Shown here piece by piece: positions 43,712 to 52,507 of a DNA stretch of 64,000 nucleotides. How positions within the stretch are numbered: the first letter of the stretch is position 1; the number at the start of each line of letters is the position of its first letter. This DNA is from Bacillota bacterium (GTDB lineage Bacteria > Bacillota > UBA4882 > UBA8346): NCBI GenBank assembly GCA_012735315.1, contig JAAYHS010000066.1, positions 1 through 64,000 on the forward strand, given 5' to 3'. The position numbers and the translations under genes were made by a program. The notes below the pieces were generated by a model, which searched no databases, was not told where the DNA came from, and saw only the letters and a program-made list of their open reading frames with translations.

Positions 43712-43804
43712 CGGGGATGTTGCAATTTTTTCAACCCAGCCCAGGGTTTTAACCCTTGGTGGACAAAACGATAAAAAGTCTATTTTATATTTGCAACAGC
43801 CCGT
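43712..43804. repeat. REP-like palindromic element downstream of spoIID
   Basis: The stretch has a GTTGCAA at the left end and TTGCAAC at the right, and an inner CCAGGGTTTTAACCCTTGG hairpin. The GGGTT-AACCC core recurs near 49423-49444. Non-coding, possibly a mobile REP-like sequence. Confidence 0.4.
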
Positions 43805-43822
43805 CCTAGTTTTTCCCGGGCC

Positions 43823-43854
43823 AAAAAAAATATCCAGAAATTCTGGAAATATTT
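43823..43854 (-). terminator. Intrinsic terminator after spoIID
   Basis: Minus-strand AATATTTCCAGAA pairs with TTCTGGATATT, then eight U; distal end about 70 bases after the spoIID stop codon. Confidence 0.85.
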
Positions 43855-43926
43855 ACAGGTAATTTTGCATCTCTAAACCGTATTCCTTATTTTTTACGAT
43901 AACATATTACAGATACATCCGTTTAA

Positions 43927-44895
43927 CTAACCGCGCTTTTTAAGCCGGCGAGGGTTGGCGATTTTCGAAAAAGTAATTCCCCGATAATAATATTTTAATA
44001 TCCGGTGAAACGGCCAACCCTTTTTGGCCAATCCGTCCGCTCCGTACTGGCAAAGACCGACTCCGTGACCATAGCCGACCACCGTAAAGGATAATCCGGA
44101 GGAAACGGTTTCCCAATTCAGACAAGTTGAAGTTAAGCCCAGTTTGTCCCGGAACTCGCTTCCCTTAATCCTTTTTCCCCCGATACCGAGAGCGATTACT
44201 CGGCCTTGGGGCGTCATCGATTCCTTTTTCATATTTTTAAAAGACGCGGCCGGAATTTGAAAACGCCGTTCCAACTCGGTCCAACTGAAAAAAAACGTAT
44301 TACGGTAACGGGGGGAATGTTTGTCGAAATCGCATTTGACTCTGGTTAAGTACGGAATTTCATAGTTCCAAACGTCCTTGGCGGCAGCGGTTTCTCCGCC
44401 GCAAGTGGAGTGAAACACCGCGTCGATAGGCCGGTCCCGATAAGTCATAATAATGCCTGAAGTCTCACGGACCGCCCGCTTGATTTTATTATAATATCCG
44501 TAATAACTCCATCCCGGCCAACGTTTTTTTAAGCTTTTCTCCCCCAACCAGGCTTGATGCTCGGCCGGATCATCGCAAAAATCGGCGCCTTCGAAATGTT
44601 GACAACCCTGGCCGCTGAATCGTTTCATCCTTCGAATCGCCAAGGTTCGCGCCGCTACCGCCTGAGCCTTGAGCGCTTCCAGTTCAAAACTGGCCGGCAT
44701 TTCGGCGGCTACGACTCCGATCAAATATTCTTCCAAATCAAAGCGGTAGACCTTGCCTTCCGCTCCGGATACCAAGGTCACCGGAATAGCCCCGTCTCCG
44801 GAATGGTCGCGCATTTTTTTGATGACAACTAGCGGTAAAAGAGATAATAAAATTAATAAAATAATCAATGATGAAAATACCAGATTCGATCGCAA
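43927..44895 (-). CDS. spoIID: Stage II sporulation protein D
   Basis: 322 residues from the TTG at 44895, which has GGGGAGG seven bases upstream; the longer frame to 45039 overlaps an inverted repeat and has no ribosome-binding site. One membrane helix near the start, then the SpoIID lytic transglycosylase domain with PASFELEALKAQAVAARTLA (catalytic Glu), HSTCGG and the C-terminal VGYGHGVGLCQYGADGLA motif. It cuts septal peptidoglycan during engulfment with SpoIIM and SpoIIP. Confidence 0.94.
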   Translation of the reverse strand: MRSNLVFSSLIILLILLSLLPLVVIKKMRDHSGDGAIPVTLVSGAEGKVYRFDLEEYLIGVVAAEMPASFELEALKAQAVAARTLAIRRMKRFSGQGCQHFEGADFCDDPAEHQAWLGEKSLKKRWPGWSYYGYYNKIKRAVRETSGIIMTYRDRPIDAVFHSTCGGETAAAKDVWNYEIPYLTRVKCDFDKHSPRYRNTFFFSWTELERRFQIPAASFKNMKKESMTPQGRVIALGIGGKRIKGSEFRDKLGLTSTCLNWETVSSGLSFTVVGYGHGVGLCQYGADGLAKKGWPFHRILKYYYRGITFSKIANPRRLKKRG

Positions 44896-45027
44896 AAATA
44901 TGCCTCCCCGCCGGTTAAGATCCGAATGATGGATTAGGCGCCTAATATCCACCTTATGCGGGGATTTCCAAAAAGATGCTTTCAGAAAACGTATCGCTAA
45001 TAATCGCTGATTTTCGAAATCCGCCTT

Positions 45028-45066
45028 AATCCCGTCCAAAAAAACGGTTTTTAATTGGACGGGATT
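45028..45066. repeat. Perfect 12-bp inverted repeat between spoIID and cca
   Basis: AATCCCGTCCAA (45028-45039) and TTGGACGGGATT (45055-45066) are perfect inverse complements separated by 15 AT-rich bases. The hairpin would be very stable. It lies between divergent genes and could be an operator or an RNA hairpin in either leader. Confidence 0.6.
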
Positions 45067-45176
45067 GATAGGGTTCGATAACCGGCAGCCGCCGGTAGCG
45101 AAGGCGGTAATTTTTAAAACTGATTTGCCGATATTAGAAGCAGCAAATATTATAATGTTCTAATGGAGGAATTCTT

Positions 45177-46574
45177 TTGAGCGGAAAGGCCAAACCCTTT
45201 GCGACGCCGTTGACCGCCGCTGAACAAATCGATTTTCAAGGAAAAATTCCATCCTGGGTCATCGAGGCCGCGAATATTTTAAGGGAGCATGGCAAAGCGG
45301 TTTACTTAGTCGGCGGAGCGGTCCGGGATTTACTGTGGGGTGAGATCCCCTCCGATTGGGACTTGGCTACGGACGCTCTCCCCGAAGAAGTTGAAGGAAT
45401 TTTCTCAAAAACACTGCCGACGGGCAAAAGGTTCGGAACAATCACCGTAGAGGCAGCGGGACATCAGCTTCAAATTACCACGCTTCGAGAAGACCTCGGT
45501 TACAGTGACGGCCGCCGGCCCGATCAAGTCAGCTTCGGTTCCGATATCGTGAACGACTTGGCCAGGCGTGATTTCACCATTAACGCCGTTGCCTACGATT
45601 TCAGCCGCCGCTTGTTAATCGACCCCTTCGGCGGAAGAAAAGACTGCCGCCGCAGGATCATCAGGTCGGTGGGCGACCCGGCGCTTCGTTTTCGTGAAGA
45701 CGGACTCCGTATGTTCCGCTTCTATCGTTTACTCGCCGTCCATGATTTAAAACCGGAGCGGAAAACCGAAAAAGCGATCGACCCGGAGTTGGCCAAATCC
45801 ATCAGTTATGAAAGAATTCGCGATGAGTTCAGCAAATTGCTTTTAGGCAAGGCTGTCCGGGAAGGATTGAACGGTTTGGCAAAGAGCGGTTTACTGACGA
45901 AAATTATTCCGGAATTCTTTCCCCCGGACCGGACTCAATCCGGTTTATACTCCTATCTCCGGGGGCATTCGTTCGCAGCCGCCGCGGCGATCCGGCCTTC
46001 GCTTCATCTGCGCTTGGCCGCTCTCTTGCACGACATCGCCAAACCGGTTTCCATGACCGTAACCGATACCGGAGTTCATTTTTACGGACACGATCAAAAA
46101 GGCGCCGAGCTAAGCGGGGAAATACTTAAAAGATTACGTTATCCGGGCAGGCTGATCGCCAAAGTCTCACTGCTCATTCGCTGGCATATGTTCTTTTACC
46201 AGCCGAACATCAGCGATGCCGCGGTACGCCGCCTCATCGCCAAAGTGGGCGGGGAAAACATCCCCGATCTTTTAGAACTTCGTCGCGCCGACATCATCGC
46301 CACCGGAAGGATCTCATCCGAAACCATGGAGTATTGGAAGGAACTGTCGGAACGGATTCGGGCCTTTCTCCAACCCGGAGCCGAAATGAAAAAAGCTTAC
46401 CAATTAGCCGTTAACGGCCATGATCTGATTAAACGCCTTGGTCTTAATCCCGGACCTTTGATTGGGGAAATAATAGCGCACCTCTCGGAGCAAATTTTGG
46501 AAGAACCGGATCTCAACCGGGAAGAACTTCTCTTGAATTTAGCCCAAAAATATCTGGAATCAAAACTCCGTTAA
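45177..46574 (+). CDS. cca: CCA tRNA nucleotidyltransferase
   Basis: 465 residues, TTG start with ATGGAGGAA upstream. Class II polymerase-beta-like N-terminal domain with GGAVRDLL and SDWDLATDA (the catalytic D-x-D), RRDFTINA, and an RNA-binding and head region; a C-terminal HD domain with LLHDIAKP (about 270). Adds or repairs the CCA end of tRNAs; the HD domain suggests a phosphohydrolase extra. Divergent from spoIID. Confidence 0.92.
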   Translation: MSGKAKPFATPLTAAEQIDFQGKIPSWVIEAANILREHGKAVYLVGGAVRDLLWGEIPSDWDLATDALPEEVEGIFSKTLPTGKRFGTITVEAAGHQLQITTLREDLGYSDGRRPDQVSFGSDIVNDLARRDFTINAVAYDFSRRLLIDPFGGRKDCRRRIIRSVGDPALRFREDGLRMFRFYRLLAVHDLKPERKTEKAIDPELAKSISYERIRDEFSKLLLGKAVREGLNGLAKSGLLTKIIPEFFPPDRTQSGLYSYLRGHSFAAAAAIRPSLHLRLAALLHDIAKPVSMTVTDTGVHFYGHDQKGAELSGEILKRLRYPGRLIAKVSLLIRWHMFFYQPNISDAAVRRLIAKVGGENIPDLLELRRADIIATGRISSETMEYWKELSERIRAFLQPGAEMKKAYQLAVNGHDLIKRLGLNPGPLIGEIIAHLSEQILEEPDLNREELLLNLAQKYLESKLR

Positions 46575-46588
46575 TTCATAAACAGGCC

Positions 46589-47269
46589 CTAACTTTTAAT
46601 CCCTAGCTTGTCGGCCTCGCCCCGTTCCCGATGAAAGCCGTTTTTAACCGACTTTACTCCCGGAACTCCCGCGGCTAACTCCAACGCTCGTTTAATCTCA
46701 GCTTCGGAAGCGGTCCCCCAGAGGATGACCGTTCCGTTTTCAGTAAGCACTTTGATTCTGCCGGGAATTATCCCGGGCTCCTCCATCAAAGCGCTTTGAA
46801 CCCGGTTGGTAATAGTGGCGTCGTCTAACTGTTCACTAACCTTGAGCCGGCTGCGCACTTCCCGGACACCCCTTGCCTTGCCGGCGGTTTCAATGGCTTC
46901 CAACGCTTGGCCGTGGTTTTGAATGCTTCCCACTAATTGAACTTGGCCGCCGTTAACCTTTACCCCTACCGAATCGGGGATCTCCGGGTTAGCCGATAAT
47001 TCCTCGCTGACCTCAAAGGCTACCTCTTCATCGTCAATACTGCCGTCGGTACAAACCGTAATATTGTTTTCGATCCTTGCGACGCCGGGAATACGACGAA
47101 CCAGTTCCTCCGCTTGTTCCCGTTCCTCTAAAACGTCGACGATCCCTTGAATTCGAACCGAACCATCCTCATAGGCTCTGGCTTTAAGCGCATAAGCGGC
47201 CAGCCGCCGGTCACCGGCCAGCCGGTCATTAATCTTCGCGGTCAATTCCCGATAATATTCGGAGACCAT
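46589..47269 (-). CDS. BON-domain protein
   Basis: 226 residues from the ATG at 47269, three bases after GGAGGGGGAG; a TTG at 47371 would give a 34-residue extension with no clear signal. Three BON domains (about 10-75, 75-145 and 150-220), each with the alpha-beta-beta pattern V-x-G-x-V-x-L-x-G. BON domains bind phospholipid membranes or murein-linked surfaces, often for periplasmic stress proteins. No signal peptide is present in this reading. The gene follows capA on the same strand, 102 bases after its stop in this reading. Confidence 0.78.
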   Translation of the reverse strand: MVSEYYRELTAKINDRLAGDRRLAAYALKARAYEDGSVRIQGIVDVLEEREQAEELVRRIPGVARIENNITVCTDGSIDDEEVAFEVSEELSANPEIPDSVGVKVNGGQVQLVGSIQNHGQALEAIETAGKARGVREVRSRLKVSEQLDDATITNRVQSALMEEPGIIPGRIKVLTENGTVILWGTASEAEIKRALELAAGVPGVKSVKNGFHRERGEADKLGIKS

Positions 47270-47371
47270 CTCTCCCCCTCCACACTCTAAATTCAAAGAT
47301 ATTATTTCTGTAAAAAATTTTTTTAAACTTTGCCCGGCCAAGCGCAAAAAAATTTTAAAAAACCGGAACAA

Positions 47372-48544
47372 TCATGTTTCCGGTTCAAAGATCATTTTTC
47401 GATTTCGATTCCAACTCTTAATTAATTGATCCGTATCCCTTTTAACCTCATCAAGCTGTCTAAGAGTTTCCGGTTCTTTTTGAAATCTGGCCCGGTAAAC
47501 TCCGCTCCCATCGAGCATTAATATTCGATAGCGTAGTTGCCCCCGTTCTTGAAAACGGTACACCCATAAGGGAAGGTAGGAGGCGTCGGCGATCCGGATG
47601 CCGGGCCAAAGCGGTTCCTTGGCCAATCTTAAATTGACCATTAGACCGCAATCGCTATAACGCCACCTTTGATTGGACAAAAAATTCCCGAGCGAATAGG
47701 CGATAAAATGAACGCGGCGTTTTCCCGGCGTCCAGCCGCCGGCCATTGTGACTTCCAACGGTTGTATTACATGGACATGACTGCCCAGGATGATATCGAC
47801 TCCCAAAGCCAACAGCTTTTCAACGATTAATAATTGTTCGGGCGAAGGTAGTCTTTGATACTCGACGCCGGCGTGCAGCGCGAAGATGATCCCGTCGCTT
47901 CCGGCCCGTCTGGCCTCGGCGATATCCGCGGCTATTTGTTGAAAATCAAGTATATTGACAGCCCATTCTTTCCCTTTGGGCGGCGAAATTCTATTAGTGA
48001 TAGTCGTATAAGAAAAAAACGCCAGTTTGATCCGGTTTTTTTCAATAATCCGGTATCTGGGCGCTTTTGGGTTGGAACGGCATCCGGTATAAGCCAGACC
48101 AATTCGCTCTAAATAGGCGATGGTCTGCTTGATACCGTCAAACCCCTGATCGAGCGAGTGATTGTGCGCCAGAAAAACCAAGTCAATGCCGCTCCAAATG
48201 AGGGCGTCGGCGATTGCGCCGGGGGTATTGAAGCGGGGATAACCGCTGTATTCGGCGTTCGGAGCGTCCAATTGGGTTTCCAACACCGCTACGGCTATAT
48301 CGGCCCGACTAAGGTAAGGCCGAACCTCCGTGAAAATCGGGCGAAAATCATAGGTCCCATCCGTCTTCCGGGCGGAATTTACAATCGGCAGATGCATCAC
48401 CAGATCGCCAACCGCGCTTAATGTCAATGAAGATCGATCCCGCCCGTGGGCGACAACTTGATGCGGTTCGGGATTTTCCAAACAAATGGTCCCGAAAAAA
48501 CCGGTTAAAAAAAACAAAAAAAGAAACCAGCCGCTCCGTTTCAC
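47372..48544 (-). CDS. CapA-type metallophosphatase-like protein
   Basis: 390 residues, GTG start with GGGGAG. Signal-anchor (about 5-22) then the CapA/PgsA domain: GDLVMH (first metal Asp), LETQL, the AHNHSLDQG His cluster, and GSHVHVIQPLE. CapA proteins act in poly-gamma-glutamate synthesis or export, but most bacterial homologues have no defined role. No other capsule gene is nearby. Confidence 0.82.
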   Translation of the reverse strand: MKRSGWFLFLFFLTGFFGTICLENPEPHQVVAHGRDRSSLTLSAVGDLVMHLPIVNSARKTDGTYDFRPIFTEVRPYLSRADIAVAVLETQLDAPNAEYSGYPRFNTPGAIADALIWSGIDLVFLAHNHSLDQGFDGIKQTIAYLERIGLAYTGCRSNPKAPRYRIIEKNRIKLAFFSYTTITNRISPPKGKEWAVNILDFQQIAADIAEARRAGSDGIIFALHAGVEYQRLPSPEQLLIVEKLLALGVDIILGSHVHVIQPLEVTMAGGWTPGKRRVHFIAYSLGNFLSNQRWRYSDCGLMVNLRLAKEPLWPGIRIADASYLPLWVYRFQERGQLRYRILMLDGSGVYRARFQKEPETLRQLDEVKRDTDQLIKSWNRNRKMIFEPET

Positions 48545-48573
48545 GATTCTCTCCCCATTCCGTTTAACCCGAG

Positions 48574-49344
48574 CTATTGATGTTGATCCGCAAAATCAGC
48601 CTCCACTTTGACGGTGGTCGTGGCAATACCCACTCCATCGACGGTATTATGCACCCGGCACTGGATCTCCATATATCCCGGATGGTCAATCAAAAAACCA
48701 TATAAAACATAATCCACGCCCAACATTCTTCCAATATTCCTGCTAAACTGCACCGTACCTGGGGAATCCGGCTGCAGCATTTCAGCGGCTTCAATCGTTT
48801 TGGAGGTCGCCGCCACTACGAACAAGCCGGTTCTAATCAATTCGGCCGCCGTCAGTTCCTGAACTATTTTAGAGGTGGTCTGATCAAGGGAGTTCAAATA
48901 CTCAAACGGTATCACGGCAATCGAAAACTTTTCCTGATGGGGGACCGCCCTCTGCCCGACGGCAAGATCGATTTCTCCTCCATAATCCAACACTCGCGCA
49001 ATTGAATAATCGGCGCGCACCGTTTCGACCTGCACTTCGGCGACTTTGATTTCAATATTCCCCAGTCGGCGCCTGCTTACCGGGTCGTTAAAGGGAACAT
49101 CATCGGCGACGATCTGATAAACCGTTCCCTCCCTTATAAATTTGTTCCGTCCCGCGTTTAAATATACCTGGCTCCCCCGGATGGCGGCGATCCGAACTTC
49201 CGGAGCGCCGAACTGCTGCGCGATATTGTCGGCCAAGGTTCTGGCGTTAACCGCCAACCGGCTGTCGGCCGCCTCAACCGAAAAGCCGCTTGGAATAATT
49301 ATTGCCAGCGCCAAAAGACAAATAATCTTTTTTAGCGGATTCAT
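48574..49344 (-). CDS. Secreted FlgT/CsgG-like protein of unknown function
   Basis: 256 residues with a Sec signal peptide (about 1-25). The middle (about 50-140) looks beta-rich with a V-x-G-Q-R motif, and the C-terminus (about 145-245) resembles the CsgG/FlgT-like domain, with an IAVIPFE strand, an AAELIRTGLF helix and a YVLYGFL segment. Such proteins are found in the diderm periplasm and outer-membrane-linked structures. Start is clear: GGGGAGACCG before ATG. No flagellar or curli gene is near, so function stays open. First gene after the structured region at 49423-49668. Confidence 0.55.
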   Translation of the reverse strand: MNPLKKIICLLALAIIIPSGFSVEAADSRLAVNARTLADNIAQQFGAPEVRIAAIRGSQVYLNAGRNKFIREGTVYQIVADDVPFNDPVSRRRLGNIEIKVAEVQVETVRADYSIARVLDYGGEIDLAVGQRAVPHQEKFSIAVIPFEYLNSLDQTTSKIVQELTAAELIRTGLFVVAATSKTIEAAEMLQPDSPGTVQFSRNIGRMLGVDYVLYGFLIDHPGYMEIQCRVHNTVDGVGIATTTVKVEADFADQHQ

Positions 49345-49422
49345 CGGTCTCCCCTTTGAATTTGGAAATTATCCTATTCATTATTTTATCGGCGAAAAAT
49401 GAATTGAACTTTAAAAAGAACC

Positions 49423-49668
49423 GCCGCGGGTTAAAACCCACGGCTATATGTAAAAAACATTCCAAAGCCCGGTAAACCAGGCTCCGTGACGCTTCGCAGC
49501 CGAATAGCGAAGGATAACCGATCCCGGAAGGACGTTTTCATATATCCAACCGTACGGTTTTTTATAACCCGCGGCGAAAATCTGACCGCAAGACAACTAA
49601 AACCACAAATAGAGCATGCCGCCCCACTCCAAACCCTCAGAATTGGGTAACGTTGGTGGAGAGGGGCG
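49423..49668. other. Structured non-coding region between serC and the secreted FlgT/CsgG-like gene
   Basis: 415 bases without a gene (49345-49759), containing at least four inverted repeats: 49423-49444 (GCCGCGGG with CCCACGGC), 49467-49482 (GCCCGG with CCAGGC), 49492-49512 (CTTCGC with GCGAAG) and a long one 49620-49668 (CGCCCC...CTCCA with TGGAG...GGGGCG). The pattern suggests structured RNA or a long REP-like element. On the minus strand it would be the leader of the gene at 49344. No known riboswitch consensus fits. Confidence 0.5.
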
Positions 49669-49759
49669 TTGCTGCCGATTAACTAAGACCGATTGGACGG
49701 CGCACCGGGGTTAGGCGATAGGCGGTTTACTGGCCGATGGTGGGCGACTATCTTGAAAT

Positions 49760-50848
49760 TCACCCTTTTTTCTTGGCAAATTCTTTCATTACCTCCGCCA
49801 AACGCCGGCAGCCTTCCAACGGCATGGCGTTATAAATCGAAGCCCGCATTCCGCCTACCGAACGGTGTCCTTTGAGGCCCACCAGGTCCGCTTGTTTGGC
49901 CTCGGCGATAAATTCCTTTTCCAATTCTTCATTGGGGAGTCTAAAGGTGACGTTCATCAGCGAACGGTGCTCCTTCCGGGCGTGTCCTTTATAAAACCCG
50001 TTACTGGCGTCGATTGCGTCATAAATTAGTTGGGCTTTCTCGCGATTCCGTTTCTCAATGGCGGTTAAACCGCCGTTTTTCTTAACCCATTTCAAAACCA
50101 GATTTACGATATAAATCGCGAATACCGGGGGTGTGTTGTAAAGCGAATTGTTTTTGGCAAAAGTAGCATACCGGAAAATAACCGGCAGCTTAGTATTGGA
50201 TTTCGCGAGCAGTTCGGGACTGATTAACACCACTGTTACTCCGGCGGGTCCCAAATTCTTCTGGGCCCCGGCGTAAATCAACCCAAACTTGGAAACGTCA
50301 ACGGGACGGGAGAGGATATCGCTTGACATATCCGCGATTAAATTGGTCCCCTTAAACTCGGGAAAACTCTGCCATTGAGTTCCGAAAATCGTATTATTAG
50401 ATGTAAAATGTACATAAACCGGAGCTTGGCTCAATTTAATCTCATCCATCCCGGGGAGGCGATCAAAATTAGTGTCTTCTGTTGTCGCGGCGATATTTAC
50501 TTTCCCGATCCGGGCCGCTTCTTCATAAGCCTTTTGGGCGAAGCTCCCGGTAACGATGTAATCGGCCTCGGCCTCCGGCGTTAAAAAGTTCATCGCTACC
50601 AAAGCGAACTGAGTGCTGGCGCCCCCGCCCATAAATAAAACCCGGTATTCTTCGGGGGCGTTTAAAACCTCTTTGAACAGCGCTTCGGTTTCATTTTGAA
50701 TTTCCTCATATTCTTTCCCACGGTGGCTCATTTCCAGAATCGACATTCCGGCGCCGCGATAACTGAGGAGTTCTCTTTGGACTTCTTCCAAAACTTCCAG
50801 GGGTAAAATCGCCGGTCCCGGGGAAAAATTATACACTCTTGCGGTCAT
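49760..50848 (-). CDS. serC: Phosphoserine aminotransferase
   Basis: 362 residues with GGAGGAAG upstream. Class V PLP fold; start YNFSPGPAILP, and the PLP-Lys segment in GLIYAGAQKNLGPAGV. Length normal. Makes 3-phosphoserine from 3-phosphohydroxypyruvate in serine synthesis. serA and serB are not adjacent. Confidence 0.96.
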   Translation of the reverse strand: MTARVYNFSPGPAILPLEVLEEVQRELLSYRGAGMSILEMSHRGKEYEEIQNETEALFKEVLNAPEEYRVLFMGGGASTQFALVAMNFLTPEAEADYIVTGSFAQKAYEEAARIGKVNIAATTEDTNFDRLPGMDEIKLSQAPVYVHFTSNNTIFGTQWQSFPEFKGTNLIADMSSDILSRPVDVSKFGLIYAGAQKNLGPAGVTVVLISPELLAKSNTKLPVIFRYATFAKNNSLYNTPPVFAIYIVNLVLKWVKKNGGLTAIEKRNREKAQLIYDAIDASNGFYKGHARKEHRSLMNVTFRLPNEELEKEFIAEAKQADLVGLKGHRSVGGMRASIYNAMPLEGCRRLAEVMKEFAKKKG

Positions 50849-50910
50849 CGATCTTCCTCCAGTCTCCTCAAAATTTCATGCTGTCATTATATCTTTTCTT
50901 AGTTTTTTCT

Positions 50911-52362
50911 TCAAGCGTTTGTGGATTTTTTTTCGTTGCGCCGCTTCTTTGGTTTGGCGACGCATACCCGGTTGCGGCCGGAATTTTTTGCCTCGTACAA
51001 AGCTTCGTCGGCAAGTTGGAGCAGCTTTTCGTAATTATCGGAGACCAGCGGATAATTGGCCAAACCGATACTGATCGTTACCGATACGAAATCTCCCTCG
51101 GGTGTGGTGAACCGGTGGTGCCCCACTATTTGCCGGATTGAATTGGCGAATTGAAAAGCGTCCGCTTCGTTGACCTCGGGGAGAACGATTACAAACTCTT
51201 CCCCGCCGTAGCGCGCCAGGATTCCGGAGGGCAACATATTCTGAATCAGATTGGCGGCGGTTTTTAAGACCATATCCCCCGCTAAATGTCCATATTTGTC
51301 GTTTATCTGTTTGAAATGGTCCATATCGAAGAGCAACACCGAAACTGTTTCCGGATTGTTGTTAAAAATATCCGCCATATACGTCATTAAATACAAGCGG
51401 TTATAAACACCGGTTAGCGCGTCCCTGATGGCCATCCGCCGCATCTTATCATAAAGGTAAGCGTTTTCCACCGAGAGACTGAGTTCTTGAGCGACAATCC
51501 TGGCAAACTTAACCGAATCATTGCTAATTCCCCCGGCTAATCCATGTTCCAACACCATTATCCCGACTCCGCCCTGTCTGCCGATTAAGGGCACGGTCAG
51601 GATGCTGTTAATATTACGCTTGTGTAGTTCAGCCAGTTCTTCCGGCTTGGCGTCCTTTTCGGTAAAGATTAACTTATCTCGCCAAGAGCGCGCAATAATA
51701 TTATTGGAATTAAAGCTAATCGACTTCCTAGGGGCGTCTTTACCCATCGAACCGGAAAATGCTTTGGCGACCAAAAGCTCTTTTTCTTCATCCGCCATAT
51801 AAATCAGACAGCGTTTACTTCCAAATAAGCCCATAATGATATCGGCGGTTTTTTTGACCAGTTGATCAATATCAAGTTCCCTGCTTATTTCCTCTTGAAT
51901 TAACTGCAGGTTGTAGGATTGAATATAGTTTGATTCCAATTTTTGATTGGTTTCGGCCAACTGCTGGTAACTGTTTTCCAGTTCGCCACGGCTGATAACC
52001 ATTTTCCGGTATACCTCAACTATGGACCGGCGTAATTCGGACAATTCATCGTTGTGCCGTTCCTTGGCAAATTTCATGTCTTTACCGTTGACGGTTGCTT
52101 GTAAATAAAGATTCAACTCCCGGATCCGGTTGACGGTTAATTTACAAAACACTTTACTGATTAAAAAGATGAGCGAAACTTCACCGCAGACTAATAATAA
52201 AGCAGGTATGAAAAAGGGTTTAAATCCATGTTGGGGCGAAACAAAAACAAGGCCGCTTTCTTTAAGAACCGGATAATAAACTAGGCAGGCCAAAACACAA
52301 AGCAATATTGAGGTAATGCCGCTTATACCTAAATATATATAACATTTATTCCGGAGTTTCAT
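50911..52362 (-). CDS. Membrane GAF-GGDEF diguanylate cyclase
   Basis: 483 residues. Two membrane helices at the N-terminus (about 8-30 and 46-72), a HAMP-like linker, a GAF domain (about 155-290) and a C-terminal GGDEF domain (about 310-470) with an intact GGEEF active site. No RxxD inhibitory site lies five residues before it, so product inhibition is probably absent. Predicted to make cyclic di-GMP in response to a ligand bound by GAF. GGAGG before the ATG; single gene with no clear operon partner. Confidence 0.9.
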   Translation of the reverse strand: MKLRNKCYIYLGISGITSILLCVLACLVYYPVLKESGLVFVSPQHGFKPFFIPALLLVCGEVSLIFLISKVFCKLTVNRIRELNLYLQATVNGKDMKFAKERHNDELSELRRSIVEVYRKMVISRGELENSYQQLAETNQKLESNYIQSYNLQLIQEEISRELDIDQLVKKTADIIMGLFGSKRCLIYMADEEKELLVAKAFSGSMGKDAPRKSISFNSNNIIARSWRDKLIFTEKDAKPEELAELHKRNINSILTVPLIGRQGGVGIMVLEHGLAGGISNDSVKFARIVAQELSLSVENAYLYDKMRRMAIRDALTGVYNRLYLMTYMADIFNNNPETVSVLLFDMDHFKQINDKYGHLAGDMVLKTAANLIQNMLPSGILARYGGEEFVIVLPEVNEADAFQFANSIRQIVGHHRFTTPEGDFVSVTISIGLANYPLVSDNYEKLLQLADEALYEAKNSGRNRVCVAKPKKRRNEKKSTNA

Positions 52363-52507
52363 CTAAAACCTCCCGTCAAATAAATTATCGGCTAAAAATA
52401 TTCACATATTGACAATTTCAAAAAAAATTTAACATAAAATACGTTAAAAAGGGATCTTTATTACAAGATTAACGGGATTTTATCCGGATTTGTTTCAACG
52501 ATTGAAA

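Noticed and set aside
44896-45039. Extension of spoIID to a TTG at 45039
   Set aside because: It covers an inverted repeat and lacks a ribosome-binding site; GGGGAGG precedes the TTG at 44895.
49445-49670. Cyclic di-GMP or cyclic di-AMP riboswitch in the structured region
   Set aside because: A GGTAAACC word and GACGC word recall cyclic di-GMP class I, but the order and the tetraloop-receptor parts do not fit on either strand.
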